A stretch of DNA of 64,000 nt from Parvibaculum sp. (GCA_030645235.1 JAUSMV010000030.1:1726992-1790991); one strand, 5' to 3'. Shown: positions 42,320 through 52,839, counted from the first letter of the stretch. Notes: generated by a model not told the origin, from the letters alone. Translations and numbers: made by a program.

Positions 42320-43222
42320 TTGGCAGAAGCCGTACTCATCGATGGCAGAGTTTTAGCGCCCGCCCTGAAAGCCCGTGTCGCCGAAGCGGTCGCCGTCCTC
42401 AAATCCAAATATAATCTGACGCCGGGTCTCGGCGTTGTCCTTGTCGGCAATGATCCGGCGAGCGAAGTCTATGTGCGCAACAAGCATCAGGCGACGCTTG
42501 AAGCGGGCATGAATTCGTTTGAATACAAGATGCCTGCAACATCCACACAAGCAGAAGTACTGGCCAAGGTTGCCGAGTTGAACGCGAACCCCGCGATCCA
42601 TGGTTTCCTCGTGCAGTTTCCGGTGCCAGCGCATATTTCGCAGCAGGCGGTGATTGATGCGATTGATCCTGTGAAAGATGCCGATGGTTTGCATCCGTTG
42701 AATGCCGGACGTCTGGCAAGCGGGCTACCTGCCATGGTGCCCGCAACCCCTGAAGGCTGCGTGCTGATGGCGCGCCATGCGAGCGGCGGCAATCTCGCGG
42801 GCAAGCATGCCGTTATCATCGGACGTTCCAATCTCGTCGGCAAACCCGTTGCGCAATTGCTGCTCAATGAAAACTGCACCGTGACGATTGCCCATTCGCG
42901 CTCGACCGACCTGCCGTCGATTGCGCGTCAGGCCGATATTCTTGTTGCTGCTGTCGGTCGTCCGCTGATGGTCAAAGGCGATTGGATAAAGCCCGGTGCC
43001 ATCGTGATTGACGTCGGCATCAACCGCGTTGATGCGCCTGACAAAGGCGAAGGCAAAACACGGCTTGTAGGTGACGTTGATTTTGCTTCCGCCAAACTTG
43101 TCGCCGGTGCGATCACGCCGGTGCCGGGCGGTGTCGGCTTGATGACGGTGGCTTGTCTCATGCGCAATGCCGTCATCGCCGCTTGTCGTCAGCACGGTGT
43201 TGAGGTTCCTCCCAATCTCTGA
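42320..43222 (+). CDS. folD: Bifunctional methylenetetrahydrofolate dehydrogenase/cyclohydrolase
   Basis: 300 residues from the TTG at 42320, preceded by GAGGA seven bases before. Converts 5,10-methylene-THF to 10-formyl-THF in two steps. Signatures: [20 protein letters not shown] with catalytic Tyr/Lys region, [17 protein letters not shown]-like [30 protein letters not shown] and [17 protein letters not shown]. Third gene of the yggT-DUF167-folD set. Confidence 0.96.
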   Translation: MAEAVLIDGRVLAPALKARVAEAVAVLKSKYNLTPGLGVVLVGNDPASEVYVRNKHQATLEAGMNSFEYKMPATSTQAEVLAKVAELNANPAIHGFLVQFPVPAHISQQAVIDAIDPVKDADGLHPLNAGRLASGLPAMVPATPEGCVLMARHASGGNLAGKHAVIIGRSNLVGKPVAQLLLNENCTVTIAHSRSTDLPSIARQADILVAAVGRPLMVKGDWIKPGAIVIDVGINRVDAPDKGEGKTRLVGDVDFASAKLVAGAITPVPGGVGLMTVACLMRNAVIAACRQHGVEVPPNL

Positions 43223-43248
43223 AGATACAGGTCTCTAGGATCGAAAGT

Positions 43249-44259
43249 ATGGAAACGCGTCAACTTGGAAAGCTCTGGCCTGTCAGTGCACTGACACTTG
43301 GTGGTGGTGGTCTGGGTCAGGTCTGGGGCGAGACAACGCGCGACGAAGCCATTGCAACCGTCAGGCTCGCGGTTGAAAGCGGTGTCACGTTGTTGGATCT
43401 CGCACCTCTCTACGGGCGCGGTGAAGCTGAAAGCGTTGTCGGCGAAGCGTTTGACGGCAAGTGGCCCGACGGTGTGCGCGTGACGACCAAGAACATGATG
43501 GGTTCGCGTCATTTCAAAGATGTGGCGGGCAGGCTCGAAGCGTCCGTTGTGGCGAGCCTCAAAACTTTGAAGCGTGAACAAGCTGATATTTTCTTTCTCC
43601 ATTCCAACATTCATCCCGATGATTATAGCTATGCGGATGATGTCGCCTATCACACCTATGGCGCGGTGCCATGGTCGGTCTTTACGGGTGAGGTCGTGCC
43701 TGCTTTCGAGGCGTTGAAAGCCAAAGGTCTCATCGGCGCATGGGGTGTTACGGGCGTGGGATTGCCGCGTTCTATTATGGAAGCCTTGCGCGGCGATCCT
43801 AAGCCCGACGTTGTGCAGGCCGTCACCAATCTGCTCGATAGCGCAGGCAATATGCGCCGCTATGAAGAGCCGACTGAGGCCCGCAATATTATCCGCACGG
43901 CGGTTAACAATGATGTGGGTGTGATGGGTATCCGCGCTGTGCAGGCCGGTGCGCTCACTGCTGCGCTCGACCGGCCGCTCAAGAGCACTGATCCTGAAGC
44001 ACAAGACTTTGCCAGAGCGGCACCCTTCCGTGCCCTTGCTAAAGAGCTTGGTCGCGATCCGGCGGAGCTGGCTCATGCTTATGCACTCGCCATTGACGGC
44101 GTTGATACTCTGGTGCTCGGCGTCAAAAACCGCGTCGAACTCAAAATGGCGCTTGAGGCCGAGGCCCGTGGTCCGATGGATAAAGAGGTCTATCAGCGCA
44201 TCGAGGCTTTGGGGTTGCGTCGTCAGGTGCCCCGCATTCCGCTCGATGCGCCGATATAG
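43249..44259 (+). CDS. Aldo/keto reductase
   Basis: 336 residues. AKR barrel with TLLDLAPLYGRGEAESVVGE (catalytic Asp/Tyr), TTKNMMG with the Lys in that region, FFLHSNIHP with the active-site His, and a C-terminal LGVKNRVELKMALE. Reads most like aldo/keto reductases of the fucose/aldose dehydrogenase branch. Substrate unknown. Follows folD after 26 bases. Confidence 0.9.
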   Translation: METRQLGKLWPVSALTLGGGGLGQVWGETTRDEAIATVRLAVESGVTLLDLAPLYGRGEAESVVGEAFDGKWPDGVRVTTKNMMGSRHFKDVAGRLEASVVASLKTLKREQADIFFLHSNIHPDDYSYADDVAYHTYGAVPWSVFTGEVVPAFEALKAKGLIGAWGVTGVGLPRSIMEALRGDPKPDVVQAVTNLLDSAGNMRRYEEPTEARNIIRTAVNNDVGVMGIRAVQAGALTAALDRPLKSTDPEAQDFARAAPFRALAKELGRDPAELAHAYALAIDGVDTLVLGVKNRVELKMALEAEARGPMDKEVYQRIEALGLRRQVPRIPLDAPI

Positions 44260-44262
44260 GTT

Positions 44263-44520
44263 TTATCGATTGTCGGGCTGGCCCCGCACTGCCATCAATC
44301 CCTCACGTGTGATCCGGTAAGGACCGCTGAGGCGCGAGCCGATCATCCGGCGGCGCTTGAGGCTCTTAAATGTGCTGAGCGTGCAGTCAGATAAAATCCA
44401 ACCCTCGCGTGTCACGCATAGGACAGCGTGGATCTTTCCTTTATCATCCTTTTCAATACGGATAGACGCACCTTGAGCGAGTGCATGAAGCACACGCTGC
44501 TCGAACCTTGAGACGTTCAT
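44263..44520 (-). CDS. YjhX family toxin-like protein
   Basis: 85 residues, the exact family length. YjhX pattern throughout: MNVSRFEQRVLHALAQG, AVLCVTREGWILSDCTLSTF, KSLKRRRMIGS, PYRITREGL and a terminal GQPDNR. In E. coli YjhX is described as a toxin paired with the acetyltransferase YjhQ; no GNAT gene lies beside it here. Divergent from the beta-lactamase-like gene. Confidence 0.88.
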   Translation of the reverse strand: MNVSRFEQRVLHALAQGASIRIEKDDKGKIHAVLCVTREGWILSDCTLSTFKSLKRRRMIGSRLSGPYRITREGLMAVRGQPDNR

Positions 44521-44746
44521 GAGAAATATTGCCTTGGAGAAAAGCCGCAGGACGCGGGCCGCGCATAAAGCCTCAGGCGAGCGCGCTAGGCGTGTCGCTG
44601 AAGCAGGCGCAAAAGCCCGCTGCTACTTGCGAGATCTCTGCCGAACATCGGTCCGGTCAGGCTCGCGTCTTTTCCCCAAAGGCAGACATCAACTCTCCTG
44701 TGAGCATGTGCCCTTCAAGCTAAACACCGCTGCCTTTGTCCGTCAA

Positions 44747-46228
44747 ATGCGGGCCGGGGGGATCATTGCGCTTTTGTCGCTGACTGTGTTGGCGCTGCCG
44801 CAGGTCGTACAAGCGGATGACCCCAAAGTGCGGGACCCGCGCGCCGAAGGCGGCATGCTCGCCTGGCCGCAAGACGAAATGTCCCGTGCACTCGGCATCT
44901 ATGTGCCGAACCGGATGAAACAGTTTGATGTGCCGGGCGTCGCTATCGCGATTGTCGCCGATGGCAAGATTGTTTATGCGGGTACATTTGGTAAAGCCGA
45001 CAAGAGTGCTGCCATACCCGTCACGCCGTCGACGCTGTTTGAAGCGGGCGCGCTCGGCCAAAGCGTTGTTGCCTTTGGTGCGCTGCGCATGGCGGACGAC
45101 AAGCTCTTGTTTCTGGATGCGCCCTTGTCGCGTGATCTCAATGAACCGTGGTTGTCGGATGATGAGGACAATGCGGCGATTACTTTGCGCCACGTGCTCA
45201 CCCACACATCCGGCCTTGGCGACAATGTTGCGCATCCCTCGCGCTCCTCCGATTTTTCTCCCGGTAGCGCTTTCAGTCATTCCGGCATCGGCTTTCTCTA
45301 TTTGCAGCATGTGATGGAAGTTGTCGGCAACGCCTCGTTTGAGCAATTGATGCAGTCGCTGGTCTTCCAGCCATTGGGTCTCACGCAATCGCATTTTCTG
45401 CCTCAGCCGGACGAGCAATTGGCACAGGGCTATGTGCCTTTGCATTTTTTGTTGCTGGTTTTATGTCTGCCTTTTGCGCTCGCTTTTCTCGCGATGCTTG
45501 CGGCCTTCTGGGCGATTTCATGGTTCATGTTTCAACGCCGACTGGAGGGTGCTGATTTTCTCTGGCCGCTTTTGGGTGCCGGTTTCTTTGCCTCGGCGAT
45601 TGTCTGGTGGGGTTTCGGTTTTGCGACGGCTGCATTTGTTGTCGGCGTTACGCTTCTCTGCGTCCTGGTTATCGCGCTGCTCGCAGGCTTTGCTTATTAC
45701 CTTCTCTACATTGCAGGTCTTGCGCGCGCGCGAGAAGGCATCATCACGCGCGGTGGCGGGGCCAAAGAAAGCCTCATCGTGGTGCTGGCCGGTGTGATTG
45801 CTCTGGGCGGTTTTTACCCCGCGCTCAACTGGTCGATTCCCGTGCTGCGTTTGAGCCATCTGCGCAGTGATCCGGTTTCCGATGCGGCAGCATCGTTTCG
45901 AACAACAGCGCCAGACATGGGGCGCTTTATGATTGCGTTGCTGGAGAGAGAGAAGCTTAGTCGTGATATGAGCCTCCGCCTTTTTGCCGATCCTGTGCCT
46001 GCAGGCGATGATCTCTATTGGTCGCTTGTCGCCGGTATGCGCCGTGACCGGACACAAGAGACGCAATGGGCGCGTGGCTCCGTCATGGGTTTTGAAAGCC
46101 TGATGGTGATGGACGTAAAACGTCGCGCCGGTGTTGTGGTGCTCACCAATAGCCGTTCAGGTGCGGAGCTGGCGCAAGACATTGCGCGCAATGTGCTGGG
46201 CGTCGAGGCTGTGTGGTCGCTGCCCTAA
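44747..46228 (+). CDS. Beta-lactamase-fold protein with inserted membrane domain and no catalytic residues
   Basis: 493 residues from ATG 44747 (GTG 44708 is an alternative). Signal anchor at 3-20 (GIIALLSLTVLALPQVV), then a class C beta-lactamase/serine hydrolase domain (VPGVAIAIVADGKIVYAG, ITLRHVLTHTSGLGDN). Where S-x-x-K should be, the text is FEAGALGQSVV (Ala102, Gln105); the Y-x-N region reads SHSGIG. Residues about 230-360 insert four or five membrane spans into the fold, which then resumes at TTAPDMGRFMIALLE. Looks like a pseudoenzyme, perhaps a sensor or scaffold for cell-wall fragments. Confidence 0.8.
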   Translation: MRAGGIIALLSLTVLALPQVVQADDPKVRDPRAEGGMLAWPQDEMSRALGIYVPNRMKQFDVPGVAIAIVADGKIVYAGTFGKADKSAAIPVTPSTLFEAGALGQSVVAFGALRMADDKLLFLDAPLSRDLNEPWLSDDEDNAAITLRHVLTHTSGLGDNVAHPSRSSDFSPGSAFSHSGIGFLYLQHVMEVVGNASFEQLMQSLVFQPLGLTQSHFLPQPDEQLAQGYVPLHFLLLVLCLPFALAFLAMLAAFWAISWFMFQRRLEGADFLWPLLGAGFFASAIVWWGFGFATAAFVVGVTLLCVLVIALLAGFAYYLLYIAGLARAREGIITRGGGAKESLIVVLAGVIALGGFYPALNWSIPVLRLSHLRSDPVSDAAASFRTTAPDMGRFMIALLEREKLSRDMSLRLFADPVPAGDDLYWSLVAGMRRDRTQETQWARGSVMGFESLMVMDVKRRAGVVVLTNSRSGAELAQDIARNVLGVEAVWSLP

Positions 46229-46238
46229 GGGGGATCAA

Positions 46239-46910
46239 ATGGGGTCGTTTAAAACGATCAGAGCGCGGGCGGTGAAGCGTCAGGGCGGTGAGGCGGCTTT
46301 GACCGTACAGTTGCAGAAGCCGAAATCAGCCGCTGCGCTGAAGAAGATACCGGATGACCGCTGGCTTGCCGCGATGACGAAGTCCGTCTTTCAGGCGGGT
46401 TTTGTCTGGAAAGTGATTGAAGCCAAATGGGATGGTTTTGAAGAAGCCTTTGACGGCTTCAATCCGCACCGCGTTGCGTTTTATTCCGGCGACGATATGG
46501 GGAGGCTCGCATCCGACACGCGTATCGTACGCAATGGCGCAAAGATCAAGGCCACCGTTGAGAACGCCCGCTTTATAGTGGAACTCATCAAAGAGCATGG
46601 TTCGGCGGGCGCGTTCTTTGCCACATCAAGGCCCGAAAACTATGTCGATCTTCTGGAAACGTTGAAAAAACGCGGGAGTCGTTTGTCAGGCGCATCGGCC
46701 CAATATTTTTTTCGTTTTGCGGGCGTTGATAGTTTCATCACATCGCCGTCCGTTACCGCCGCGCTTATCAAAGCAGGTGTCATAGACAAGCCGCCGACAT
46801 CAGCAAAAGCTCTGCGTGCGGTGCAGGCCGCGTTCAACATTTGGCAAGAAGAAAGCGGCTGCTCGTTAACCGAGATCAGCCGCGTTCTTGCACTTTCAAT
46901 TGATGCTTAG
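46239..46910 (+). CDS. DNA-3-methyladenine glycosylase I family protein
   Basis: 223 residues from the ATG at 46239, with AAGGGGG upstream. Tag-like domain (COG2818): DDRWLAAMTKSVFQAGFVWK, VIEAKWDGFEEAFDGFNP, and RFIVELIKEHGSAGAFFA. The N-terminal Cys/His zinc ligands of E. coli Tag are not recognised, as in other members of this subgroup. Removes 3-methyladenine from DNA. Convergent with ppa, three bases apart. Confidence 0.85.
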   Translation: MGSFKTIRARAVKRQGGEAALTVQLQKPKSAAALKKIPDDRWLAAMTKSVFQAGFVWKVIEAKWDGFEEAFDGFNPHRVAFYSGDDMGRLASDTRIVRNGAKIKATVENARFIVELIKEHGSAGAFFATSRPENYVDLLETLKKRGSRLSGASAQYFFRFAGVDSFITSPSVTAALIKAGVIDKPPTSAKALRAVQAAFNIWQEESGCSLTEISRVLALSIDA

Positions 46911-46913
46911 GGC

Positions 46914-47447
46914 TTAGCCCTTGGCTTTGGCTTTTTCGATGCCGTCCATGATGAGGCGACCGGCTTCGGCGGCGTCGCCCCAGCGTTCGACCTTCACCCA
47001 TTTACCTTCTTCGAGGTCTTTATAGTGCTCGAAGAAATGCGCGACGCGCTTGATGAAGACTTCCGGCAGGTCTGTGTAGTTGCGGACGTTCTTGTAGTAA
47101 GGGTTCAGTTTTTCAACCGGTACGGCAATGATTTTTTCGTCCTTGCCTGCTTCGTCGACCATCATCAGCACGCCGATGGGGCGGCAGCGCACGACGGCGC
47201 CCGGCACCACGGGAATGCGGCTCACGACGAGAACGTCCACGGGGTCACCGTCATCTGACAATGTGTGCGGGATGAAGCCGTAATTGGCAGGGTACTGCAT
47301 TGCTGTGTGAATGAAGCGATCGACAAAGAGCGTGCCGGAGGCTTTGTCCATTTCATATTTTACAGGGTGTCCGCCATGGGGCACTTCGATAATCACATTG
47401 ACGTCTTCGGGGGGATTGACGCCGATAGGGATGGCTTCGATACGCAT
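46914..47447 (-). CDS. ppa: Inorganic pyrophosphatase (family I)
   Basis: 177 residues. Hydrolyses pyrophosphate. Contains [52 protein letters not shown] with the metal-binding aspartates, [19 protein letters not shown] and [16 protein letters not shown]. The start codon shares one base with the argG stop (TGATG), so the two genes are translationally coupled. Confidence 0.97.
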   Translation of the reverse strand: MRIEAIPIGVNPPEDVNVIIEVPHGGHPVKYEMDKASGTLFVDRFIHTAMQYPANYGFIPHTLSDDGDPVDVLVVSRIPVVPGAVVRCRPIGVLMMVDEAGKDEKIIAVPVEKLNPYYKNVRNYTDLPEVFIKRVAHFFEHYKDLEEGKWVKVERWGDAAEAGRLIMDGIEKAKAKG

Positions 47448-48679
47448 CAGCCTTTTGTCCGTATGTTGCGCGCTGCCAACAGACGCAGACGCAGCGCATT
47501 GAGTTTGATGAAACCGCCGGCATCCTTCTGGTCATAGGCGCCGGCATCGTCCTCGAAGGTCACATGAGCCATCGAATAGAGCGAATAGGGGGAGGAGCGG
47601 CCAACAACAGAAACATTACCTTTGTAGAGTTTCAAACGTACTGTGCCGGTAACGGCTTCCTGGCTTTTGTCGATCAGTGCCTGCAGCATTTCGCGCTCAG
47701 GCGAGAACCAGAAACCATTATAGATAAGTTCAGCATAGCGCGGCATCAGCTCATCTTTGAGATGCATCGCGCCGCGATCGAGCGTGATCGATTCAATGCC
47801 GCGATGGGCCGCAAGCAGGATCGTCCCGCCGGGCGTTTCGTAAATGCCGCGCGACTTCATGCCGACATAACGGTTTTCCACGAGGTCGAGACGACCGATG
47901 CCATTGGCGCCGCCAAGTTCGTTGAGGCGCGTGAGGATGGTTGCGGGCGACATTTTTACGCCGTCGATTGAGGAGGCGTCGCCGTGTTCAAAGCCAACTT
48001 CGATGAAGGTGGCTTTGTCGGGTGCGTCTTCGGGTGAAACTGTGCGTTGATAGACGAAATCGGGCGCTTCCTGCGAGGGGTCTTCGAGCGCCTTGCCTTC
48101 GGATGATGTGTGCAAGAGGTTCGCATCAACTGAGAAGGGCGCTTCGCCGCGTTTATCCTTGGCAACAGGGATCTGATGCTTTTCAGCAAACTCGATGAGT
48201 TTGGTGCGGGACGTCAAATCCCATTCGCGCCAAGGCGCGATGATTTTGATGTCGGGATTGAGCGCACCATAGCTCACTTCATAGCGGACCTGATCATTGC
48301 CCTTGCCGGTTGAGCCGTGGCTGACGGCGTCAGCGCCCGTGAGCGCCGCGATCTCGATCTGACGTTTGGCGATGAGCGGGCGGGCAATTGAGGTGCCCAG
48401 CAGATAGACGCCTTCATAAAGGGCATTGGCGCGAAACATCGGGAAGACGAAATCGCGGACAAATTCTTCGCGCAGGTCATCGATGAAGATTTCCTTGATG
48501 CCGAGCATTTCGGCTTTCTTGCGTGCGGGCTCTAGTTCTTCGCCTTGTCCCAGATCAGCTGTAAAAGTCACGACTTCGCAACCATAGGTTTCCTGCAGCC
48601 ATTTCAGGATGACCGAAGTATCAAGACCGCCTGAATAGGCTAGAACTACTTTCTTGATGTCTCTTTGTGCGCCGCTCAT
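47447..48679 (-). CDS. argG: Argininosuccinate synthase
   Basis: 410 residues from the ATG at 48679. Condenses citrulline and aspartate using [20 protein letters not shown] is the ATP pyrophosphatase P-loop; also [31 protein letters not shown] and [20 protein letters not shown]. The open frame continues upstream to 48790 but that part lacks family similarity. The pyrophosphate it makes can be removed by the coupled ppa product. Confidence 0.97.
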   Translation of the reverse strand: MSGAQRDIKKVVLAYSGGLDTSVILKWLQETYGCEVVTFTADLGQGEELEPARKKAEMLGIKEIFIDDLREEFVRDFVFPMFRANALYEGVYLLGTSIARPLIAKRQIEIAALTGADAVSHGSTGKGNDQVRYEVSYGALNPDIKIIAPWREWDLTSRTKLIEFAEKHQIPVAKDKRGEAPFSVDANLLHTSSEGKALEDPSQEAPDFVYQRTVSPEDAPDKATFIEVGFEHGDASSIDGVKMSPATILTRLNELGGANGIGRLDLVENRYVGMKSRGIYETPGGTILLAAHRGIESITLDRGAMHLKDELMPRYAELIYNGFWFSPEREMLQALIDKSQEAVTGTVRLKLYKGNVSVVGRSSPYSLYSMAHVTFEDDAGAYDQKDAGGFIKLNALRLRLLAARNIRTKG

Positions 48680-48879
48680 GTGAATTCCCGTGTCCCAAGC
48701 TGTCCGAAGGCCAAGCGTATTTCGCGGCACTATAGGCAAATCGCGCGGAGCGGCAAGTGAGGCGCCGGGCTCACCCGCTTTACGCGACATTTGGCCCCTT
48801 TTTGGAGCATTTAATGGGGTTAACGGGTCTCGACAGGACGGGCGTGGGCGCTCATCTTTGGTAAAAAGGGAGACGCCAC

Positions 48880-49470
48880 GTGAAGCTAGAATTCTGGTTT
48901 GAATATGCCTCGACCTATTCCTACCCCGCTGCCATGCGGGTGGAGAAGCTTGCCAAAGATGCGGGCGTTGCTCTCGTCTGGCGGCCTTTTTTGCTTGGGC
49001 CGATTTTCGGGGCGCAGGGCTGGAATGACAGCCCGTTCAATATCTATCCCGTGAAGGGCCAGTATATGTGGCGCGACATGGCGCGGCTTTGCGAGGCCGA
49101 TGGCTTGCCGTTCAAGGCACCCGTGCAATTCCCGCAAAACGGATTGAGGGCGGCGCGCATCACGCTGATCGGCAATGACGAAGGCTGGGGCGCCGATTTT
49201 ACACGCGCGGTCTACACGGCAAATTTTGGCGAGCAAAAAGACATTTCGGATGAAGCGGTGCTTGTATCGCTTCTCATCTCGCTTGGTCTCGATGCCAAAG
49301 ATGTCTTGGCGCGCGCGAACGCAGACGCCAATAAGGCCCGGCTCAAGACGCAAACCGAAGAGGCGATTAAACGTGGTGTCTTTGGAGCGCCCAGCTTTTT
49401 CGTTGGCCCAGAACTCTTTTGGGGCAATGACCGGCTGGAGCAGGCGATTGTCTGGGCCAAGCGCAGTTAG
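48880..49470 (+). CDS. 2-hydroxychromene-2-carboxylate isomerase-like (DsbA/GST-kappa family)
   Basis: 196 residues from a GTG with AAGGGAG seven bases before. Thioredoxin-like fold: [52 protein letters not shown] and a C-terminal [20 protein letters not shown]. The catalytic Ser of HCCA isomerases is likely the one in STYSYP. Real substrate unknown; HCCA isomerases act in naphthalene breakdown, but homologues are widespread. Overlaps the MOSC gene end by four bases. Confidence 0.9.
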   Translation: MKLEFWFEYASTYSYPAAMRVEKLAKDAGVALVWRPFLLGPIFGAQGWNDSPFNIYPVKGQYMWRDMARLCEADGLPFKAPVQFPQNGLRAARITLIGNDEGWGADFTRAVYTANFGEQKDISDEAVLVSLLISLGLDAKDVLARANADANKARLKTQTEEAIKRGVFGAPSFFVGPELFWGNDRLEQAIVWAKRS

Positions 49471-50336
49471 ACCGTCATCACCTTATCATTCATGCTAACA
49501 GTGCCCGCCTGCGCTACATCCGCATAAATGGAAAGACATTGGCCCGTCTCGCGCACCATGGTGCGCATGATATTGGCGTCGCGCGGTAGCTCCATTTGTT
49601 CGCGCGTCGTCATAATGCAGCGAGGGGCGGCGAGGCCGACGGAGATTTGAGCGGTCCCAAGCCTGACGCGTTTGCCGATCCAGTCATATTCCGCCATGCG
49701 GACCTCTTGCCTTGTGTCGCCCAACAAAAAATTCGGACGGAAGCGGCGCACGTCGAGCACGGAGGTTGGCGTCAGTGTTTGAAAATAACGCAGTGAGGCT
49801 TCGGTGAGAACGTTCACCGGATAAGCATCAAAGTAAGTGCCGCGCGGGCTTGTATAAGTCATAAGCTCGGTAATGACTTCGGGTGAGAAGGTTGAAAGAT
49901 CAGCCATCGGCTCGTTAGGCAGTAATCCGAAGATTTGGCGCAGGTCTGCGATCGGGTCTCCTGTCTCGCTCACCTGTTTATAGTGTTCTGCATTCTCTGC
50001 CGGTTGCAGTGGCCAGAGCGTCACTTCAACGCCCAAGGCTTTTGAGAGTTTCGCGTGAACATCGATGGCGTCAGAGCGCGTTAGCGTTCCGTCCGGCAGC
50101 ATGATTTCAACATGGGGTACAATACCTGCCGACGTGCCGTCGAGATAACGTGCTTTGCAGTTCAGCAAGGTGCCGAAATGTTTTGCACCGCGAATGGCTT
50201 TGGTTTTTTCATCGCGTACGGCCCAACCGCGATCAAGCGGAATGCCGCCTTTGGTGAGCACGCATTGTGTGAGCTTTTCGCCCTGCATGGATTTGACGGG
50301 ATAACGCCAGATTTCCTTCACATAGAAATCACTCAT
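49467..50336 (-). CDS. MOSC domain protein (mARC/YcbX-like)
   Basis: 289 residues. N-terminal MOSC beta-barrel (VKEIWRYPVKSMQGEKL, LDRGWAVRDE) and C-terminal MOSC domain with RRFRPNFLLGD and the cysteine that holds the molybdenum cofactor in APRCIMTTREQ. Proteins of this kind reduce N-hydroxylated compounds. No extra 2Fe-2S ferredoxin domain is fused. Convergent with the HCCA-type gene. Confidence 0.9.
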   Translation of the reverse strand: MSDFYVKEIWRYPVKSMQGEKLTQCVLTKGGIPLDRGWAVRDEKTKAIRGAKHFGTLLNCKARYLDGTSAGIVPHVEIMLPDGTLTRSDAIDVHAKLSKALGVEVTLWPLQPAENAEHYKQVSETGDPIADLRQIFGLLPNEPMADLSTFSPEVITELMTYTSPRGTYFDAYPVNVLTEASLRYFQTLTPTSVLDVRRFRPNFLLGDTRQEVRMAEYDWIGKRVRLGTAQISVGLAAPRCIMTTREQMELPRDANIMRTMVRETGQCLSIYADVAQAGTVSMNDKVMTV

Positions 50337-50356
50337 CGCCGTTTCCCCCGTTTATT

Positions 50357-51595
50357 TCAACCCGCCAGTTGTGCGACTTCAAAGATAAGAATGGCGGCAC
50401 TCAGAAGCGCACCTGTCACGGGTACCCAGATCGGAACCGTGAAATGGCTTGGTTCGGACTTATCGTGCAACTTGATCCGCCATAGCGCAAGATTGACGAT
50501 GGTGAAAATGCACAAAGCTAAAAAGGTGGTGGTGCGTGCGAGGCCGGTCAGCGGGAAGGCAAGGGCCAGCACCAGCACAATGGCGATAACAACGCAGGTT
50601 GCGATGACGGGTGTTTGGGTTCTGCGATGAATGCGTCCGAATAAGACGGGCAGGCCACCTGAACCGGCCATGCCGTAGAGCACGCGTGACGCCATGACAA
50701 TTTGCACCAGCACTGTGCTGACCGTTGCGAGCACCGCGATGCCCGCAAAGGAAGCGGCACTGATGCCCGTAGCTCTTTCGAAGACAAGTGCAAGCGGGGC
50801 GGGGCTTGCGGCCAGTTCTGTTGGCGGCACGACATTGATCGCTATGACGACCACGATCAGGTAAAGCGCTGTTGTGACAATCAATGTCCATGCGATGGCG
50901 CGCGGCATGACGCGTTCAGGGTCGCGCACTTCTTCGGCCATGTTCACGAGATCTTCAAAACCGATAAAGGCGAAGAAGGCAACGAGCGTTCCAGTCAGAA
51001 TGCCGGTCATAACGGCTGTCGGCCCCAGTCCGTGAAGTGGTGCAGACCAAGCAGGCCAATGCAACACATCTGGACTTCCGATGTTGTAAAGCCCGACGCA
51101 GATGATGAGCAGCAATCCGCTTGTTTCGATGACGGTGAGCACAACCGTGACCGTCACGGATTGTACCACGCCCCAAATAGCAATTGCGCCAAGTGTGCTG
51201 ACAAAGAGGAGTTTGATGAGCCAGCCGGGCAGGTTCAGGAATTCACTGATATATCCGGCCGCGCCATTCGTGACTGTCGCTGAGGAGATAACGCCGACAA
51301 ATACAACGGCGAGACCCACAAATTGAGAAAGGCGCAAACTGCCAAAGGCTTCCTGCACAAAGAGTGCCTCTCCGGCGCTGCGCGGCATCCGAGCTGAGAG
51401 CTCGGCAAAAGAAAAGGCAGATGGCGCGGCAATCAGGGCTGCGAGTAAAAAGGATAGCGGGGCGAAAGCGCCTGCCTGACCGGCGGTGATACCGACAAGA
51501 ACATAAATACCCGCCCCGACGGTGACGCCGACACCATACATAACAAGGGGGATGAGGCCGATACTGCGTCGAAGAGCGGGCTGCGGGTCAGACAA
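50357..51595 (-). CDS. APC family amino acid permease
   Basis: 412 residues from a TTG at 51595 with AGAAGGA seven bases upstream; an earlier in-frame codon at 51631 is less likely. About twelve membrane spans. Start VMYGVGVTVGAGIYVLVGIT matches the APC helix 1 substrate site (G-x-G-x-G pattern), followed by PSAFSFAELSARMPRSAGEA and FFAFIGFEDLVNMAEEVRDP. Imports amino acids or polyamines. Specificity is not readable. Lies downstream of rlmN on the same strand. Confidence 0.9.
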   Translation of the reverse strand: MSDPQPALRRSIGLIPLVMYGVGVTVGAGIYVLVGITAGQAGAFAPLSFLLAALIAAPSAFSFAELSARMPRSAGEALFVQEAFGSLRLSQFVGLAVVFVGVISSATVTNGAAGYISEFLNLPGWLIKLLFVSTLGAIAIWGVVQSVTVTVVLTVIETSGLLLIICVGLYNIGSPDVLHWPAWSAPLHGLGPTAVMTGILTGTLVAFFAFIGFEDLVNMAEEVRDPERVMPRAIAWTLIVTTALYLIVVVIAINVVPPTELAASPAPLALVFERATGISAASFAGIAVLATVSTVLVQIVMASRVLYGMAGSGGLPVLFGRIHRRTQTPVIATCVVIAIVLVLALAFPLTGLARTTTFLALCIFTIVNLALWRIKLHDKSEPSHFTVPIWVPVTGALLSAAILIFEVAQLAG

Positions 51596-51627
51596 AGTAT
51601 TTCCTTCTGTTCCGGCACGCCTTGTTG

Positions 51628-52839
51628 TCAATGTGCTTGGGAGGTTTCTGGTTGCTTAAAACGCTCGCTCGCGCGTGCCTTCACGGTCTCGCTTTTCAAC
51701 TGGCCGCAAGCGGCCATGATATCGCGACCGCGCGGGGTACGCACGGGGCTTGCGTAGCCTGCACGATTGACCACATCGGCGAATTTCTCAATCGTCGGCC
51801 AGTCGGAGCATTCATAAGGTGAGCCGGGCCACGGATTGAACGGAATGAGATTGATCTTGGCCGGAATGCCCTTCAGCAGACGGACGAGTGATTTTGCGTC
51901 TTCGATGCTGTCGTTCACACCCTTGAGCATCACATATTCAAACGTGATGCGTCGTGCGTTAGAAAGCCCCGGATAATTGCGGCAGGCTTCCAGCAATTCA
52001 GCGATGGGATATTTTTTGTTGAGCGGTACCAGCTTGTTGCGCGTCTCGTCGTTCACAGCGTGGAGCGAAATCGCGAGCATCGAGCCGATCTCCTCGCCCG
52101 CCCGCACAATCTCGGGTACAACGCCAGAGGTGGACAATGTGATGCGGCGTTTGGACAGTGACAGGCCTTCGCCATCGGAAATAATGTCGAGTGCGGCACG
52201 CACATTGTCGAAATTATAGAGCGGCTCGCCCATGCCCATCATCACGATGTTGGTCACCATGCGGTCGTCTGAATTGCGACCGGAGTTTGGCCACTCACCC
52301 AGCGCGTCGCGCGCCACCATCAACTGCCCGACGATTTCGCCTGCGGTGAGATTGCGCACGAGTTTTTGTGTGCCTGTGTGGCAGAAAGTACAGGTAAGCG
52401 TGCAGCCGACCTGAGACGAGATGCAGAGCGTGCCGCGGCCTTCTTCGGGGATATAGACGGCTTCGACTTCAGGACCGGGAATGCCGGGTTTGTCCGAGGC
52501 CAGGCGCAGCAACCATTTGCGTGTGCCATCGACTGATTTTTGTTCGGTGACAATTTCAGGGCGCGAGAGCGAAAACTGGGTGCCGAATGCCGCGCGCAGG
52601 TCTTTCGACAGCGCCGTCATGCCGGAGAAGTCCTGAAGCCCGCGCGTATAAATGCCGTTCCAGATTTGCCCGACGCGCATTTTGATTTCGCGGGGGGCGA
52701 CACCTGCTTCGGCCAGCACAGCGCCCAGCTCCTCGCGATCGAGCCCAAGCAGGTTTTTTCGTGCAGGTGTGGCCACCGGCACGGACGATCCCTTGTGAGC
52801 TATGTCGAGGCTTTGCGCCATAAATGTCAGAACCGGCAT
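51628..52839 (-). CDS. rlmN: Dual-specificity RNA (adenine-C2) methyltransferase RlmN
   Basis: 403 residues. Radical SAM enzyme that methylates A2503 of 23S rRNA and A37 of some tRNAs. The cluster motif C-x3-C-x2-C is in [32 protein letters not shown] and [13 protein letters not shown] follow; the second catalytic Cys is in DIMAACGQL near the C-terminus. An internal ATG (52821) would give a slightly shorter product. Confidence 0.97.
   Translation of the reverse strand: MPVLTFMAQSLDIAHKGSSVPVATPARKNLLGLDREELGAVLAEAGVAPREIKMRVGQIWNGIYTRGLQDFSGMTALSKDLRAAFGTQFSLSRPEIVTEQKSVDGTRKWLLRLASDKPGIPGPEVEAVYIPEEGRGTLCISSQVGCTLTCTFCHTGTQKLVRNLTAGEIVGQLMVARDALGEWPNSGRNSDDRMVTNIVMMGMGEPLYNFDNVRAALDIISDGEGLSLSKRRITLSTSGVVPEIVRAGEEIGSMLAISLHAVNDETRNKLVPLNKKYPIAELLEACRNYPGLSNARRITFEYVMLKGVNDSIEDAKSLVRLLKGIPAKINLIPFNPWPGSPYECSDWPTIEKFADVVNRAGYASPVRTPRGRDIMAACGQLKSETVKARASERFKQPETSQAH

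Noticed and set aside
44519..44746. N-terminal extension of the beta-lactamase-like protein by 76 residues
   Set aside because: The extension is Arg/Cys-rich, starts inside the yjhX start region, and hides the signal anchor; ATG 44747 or GTG 44708 fits better.
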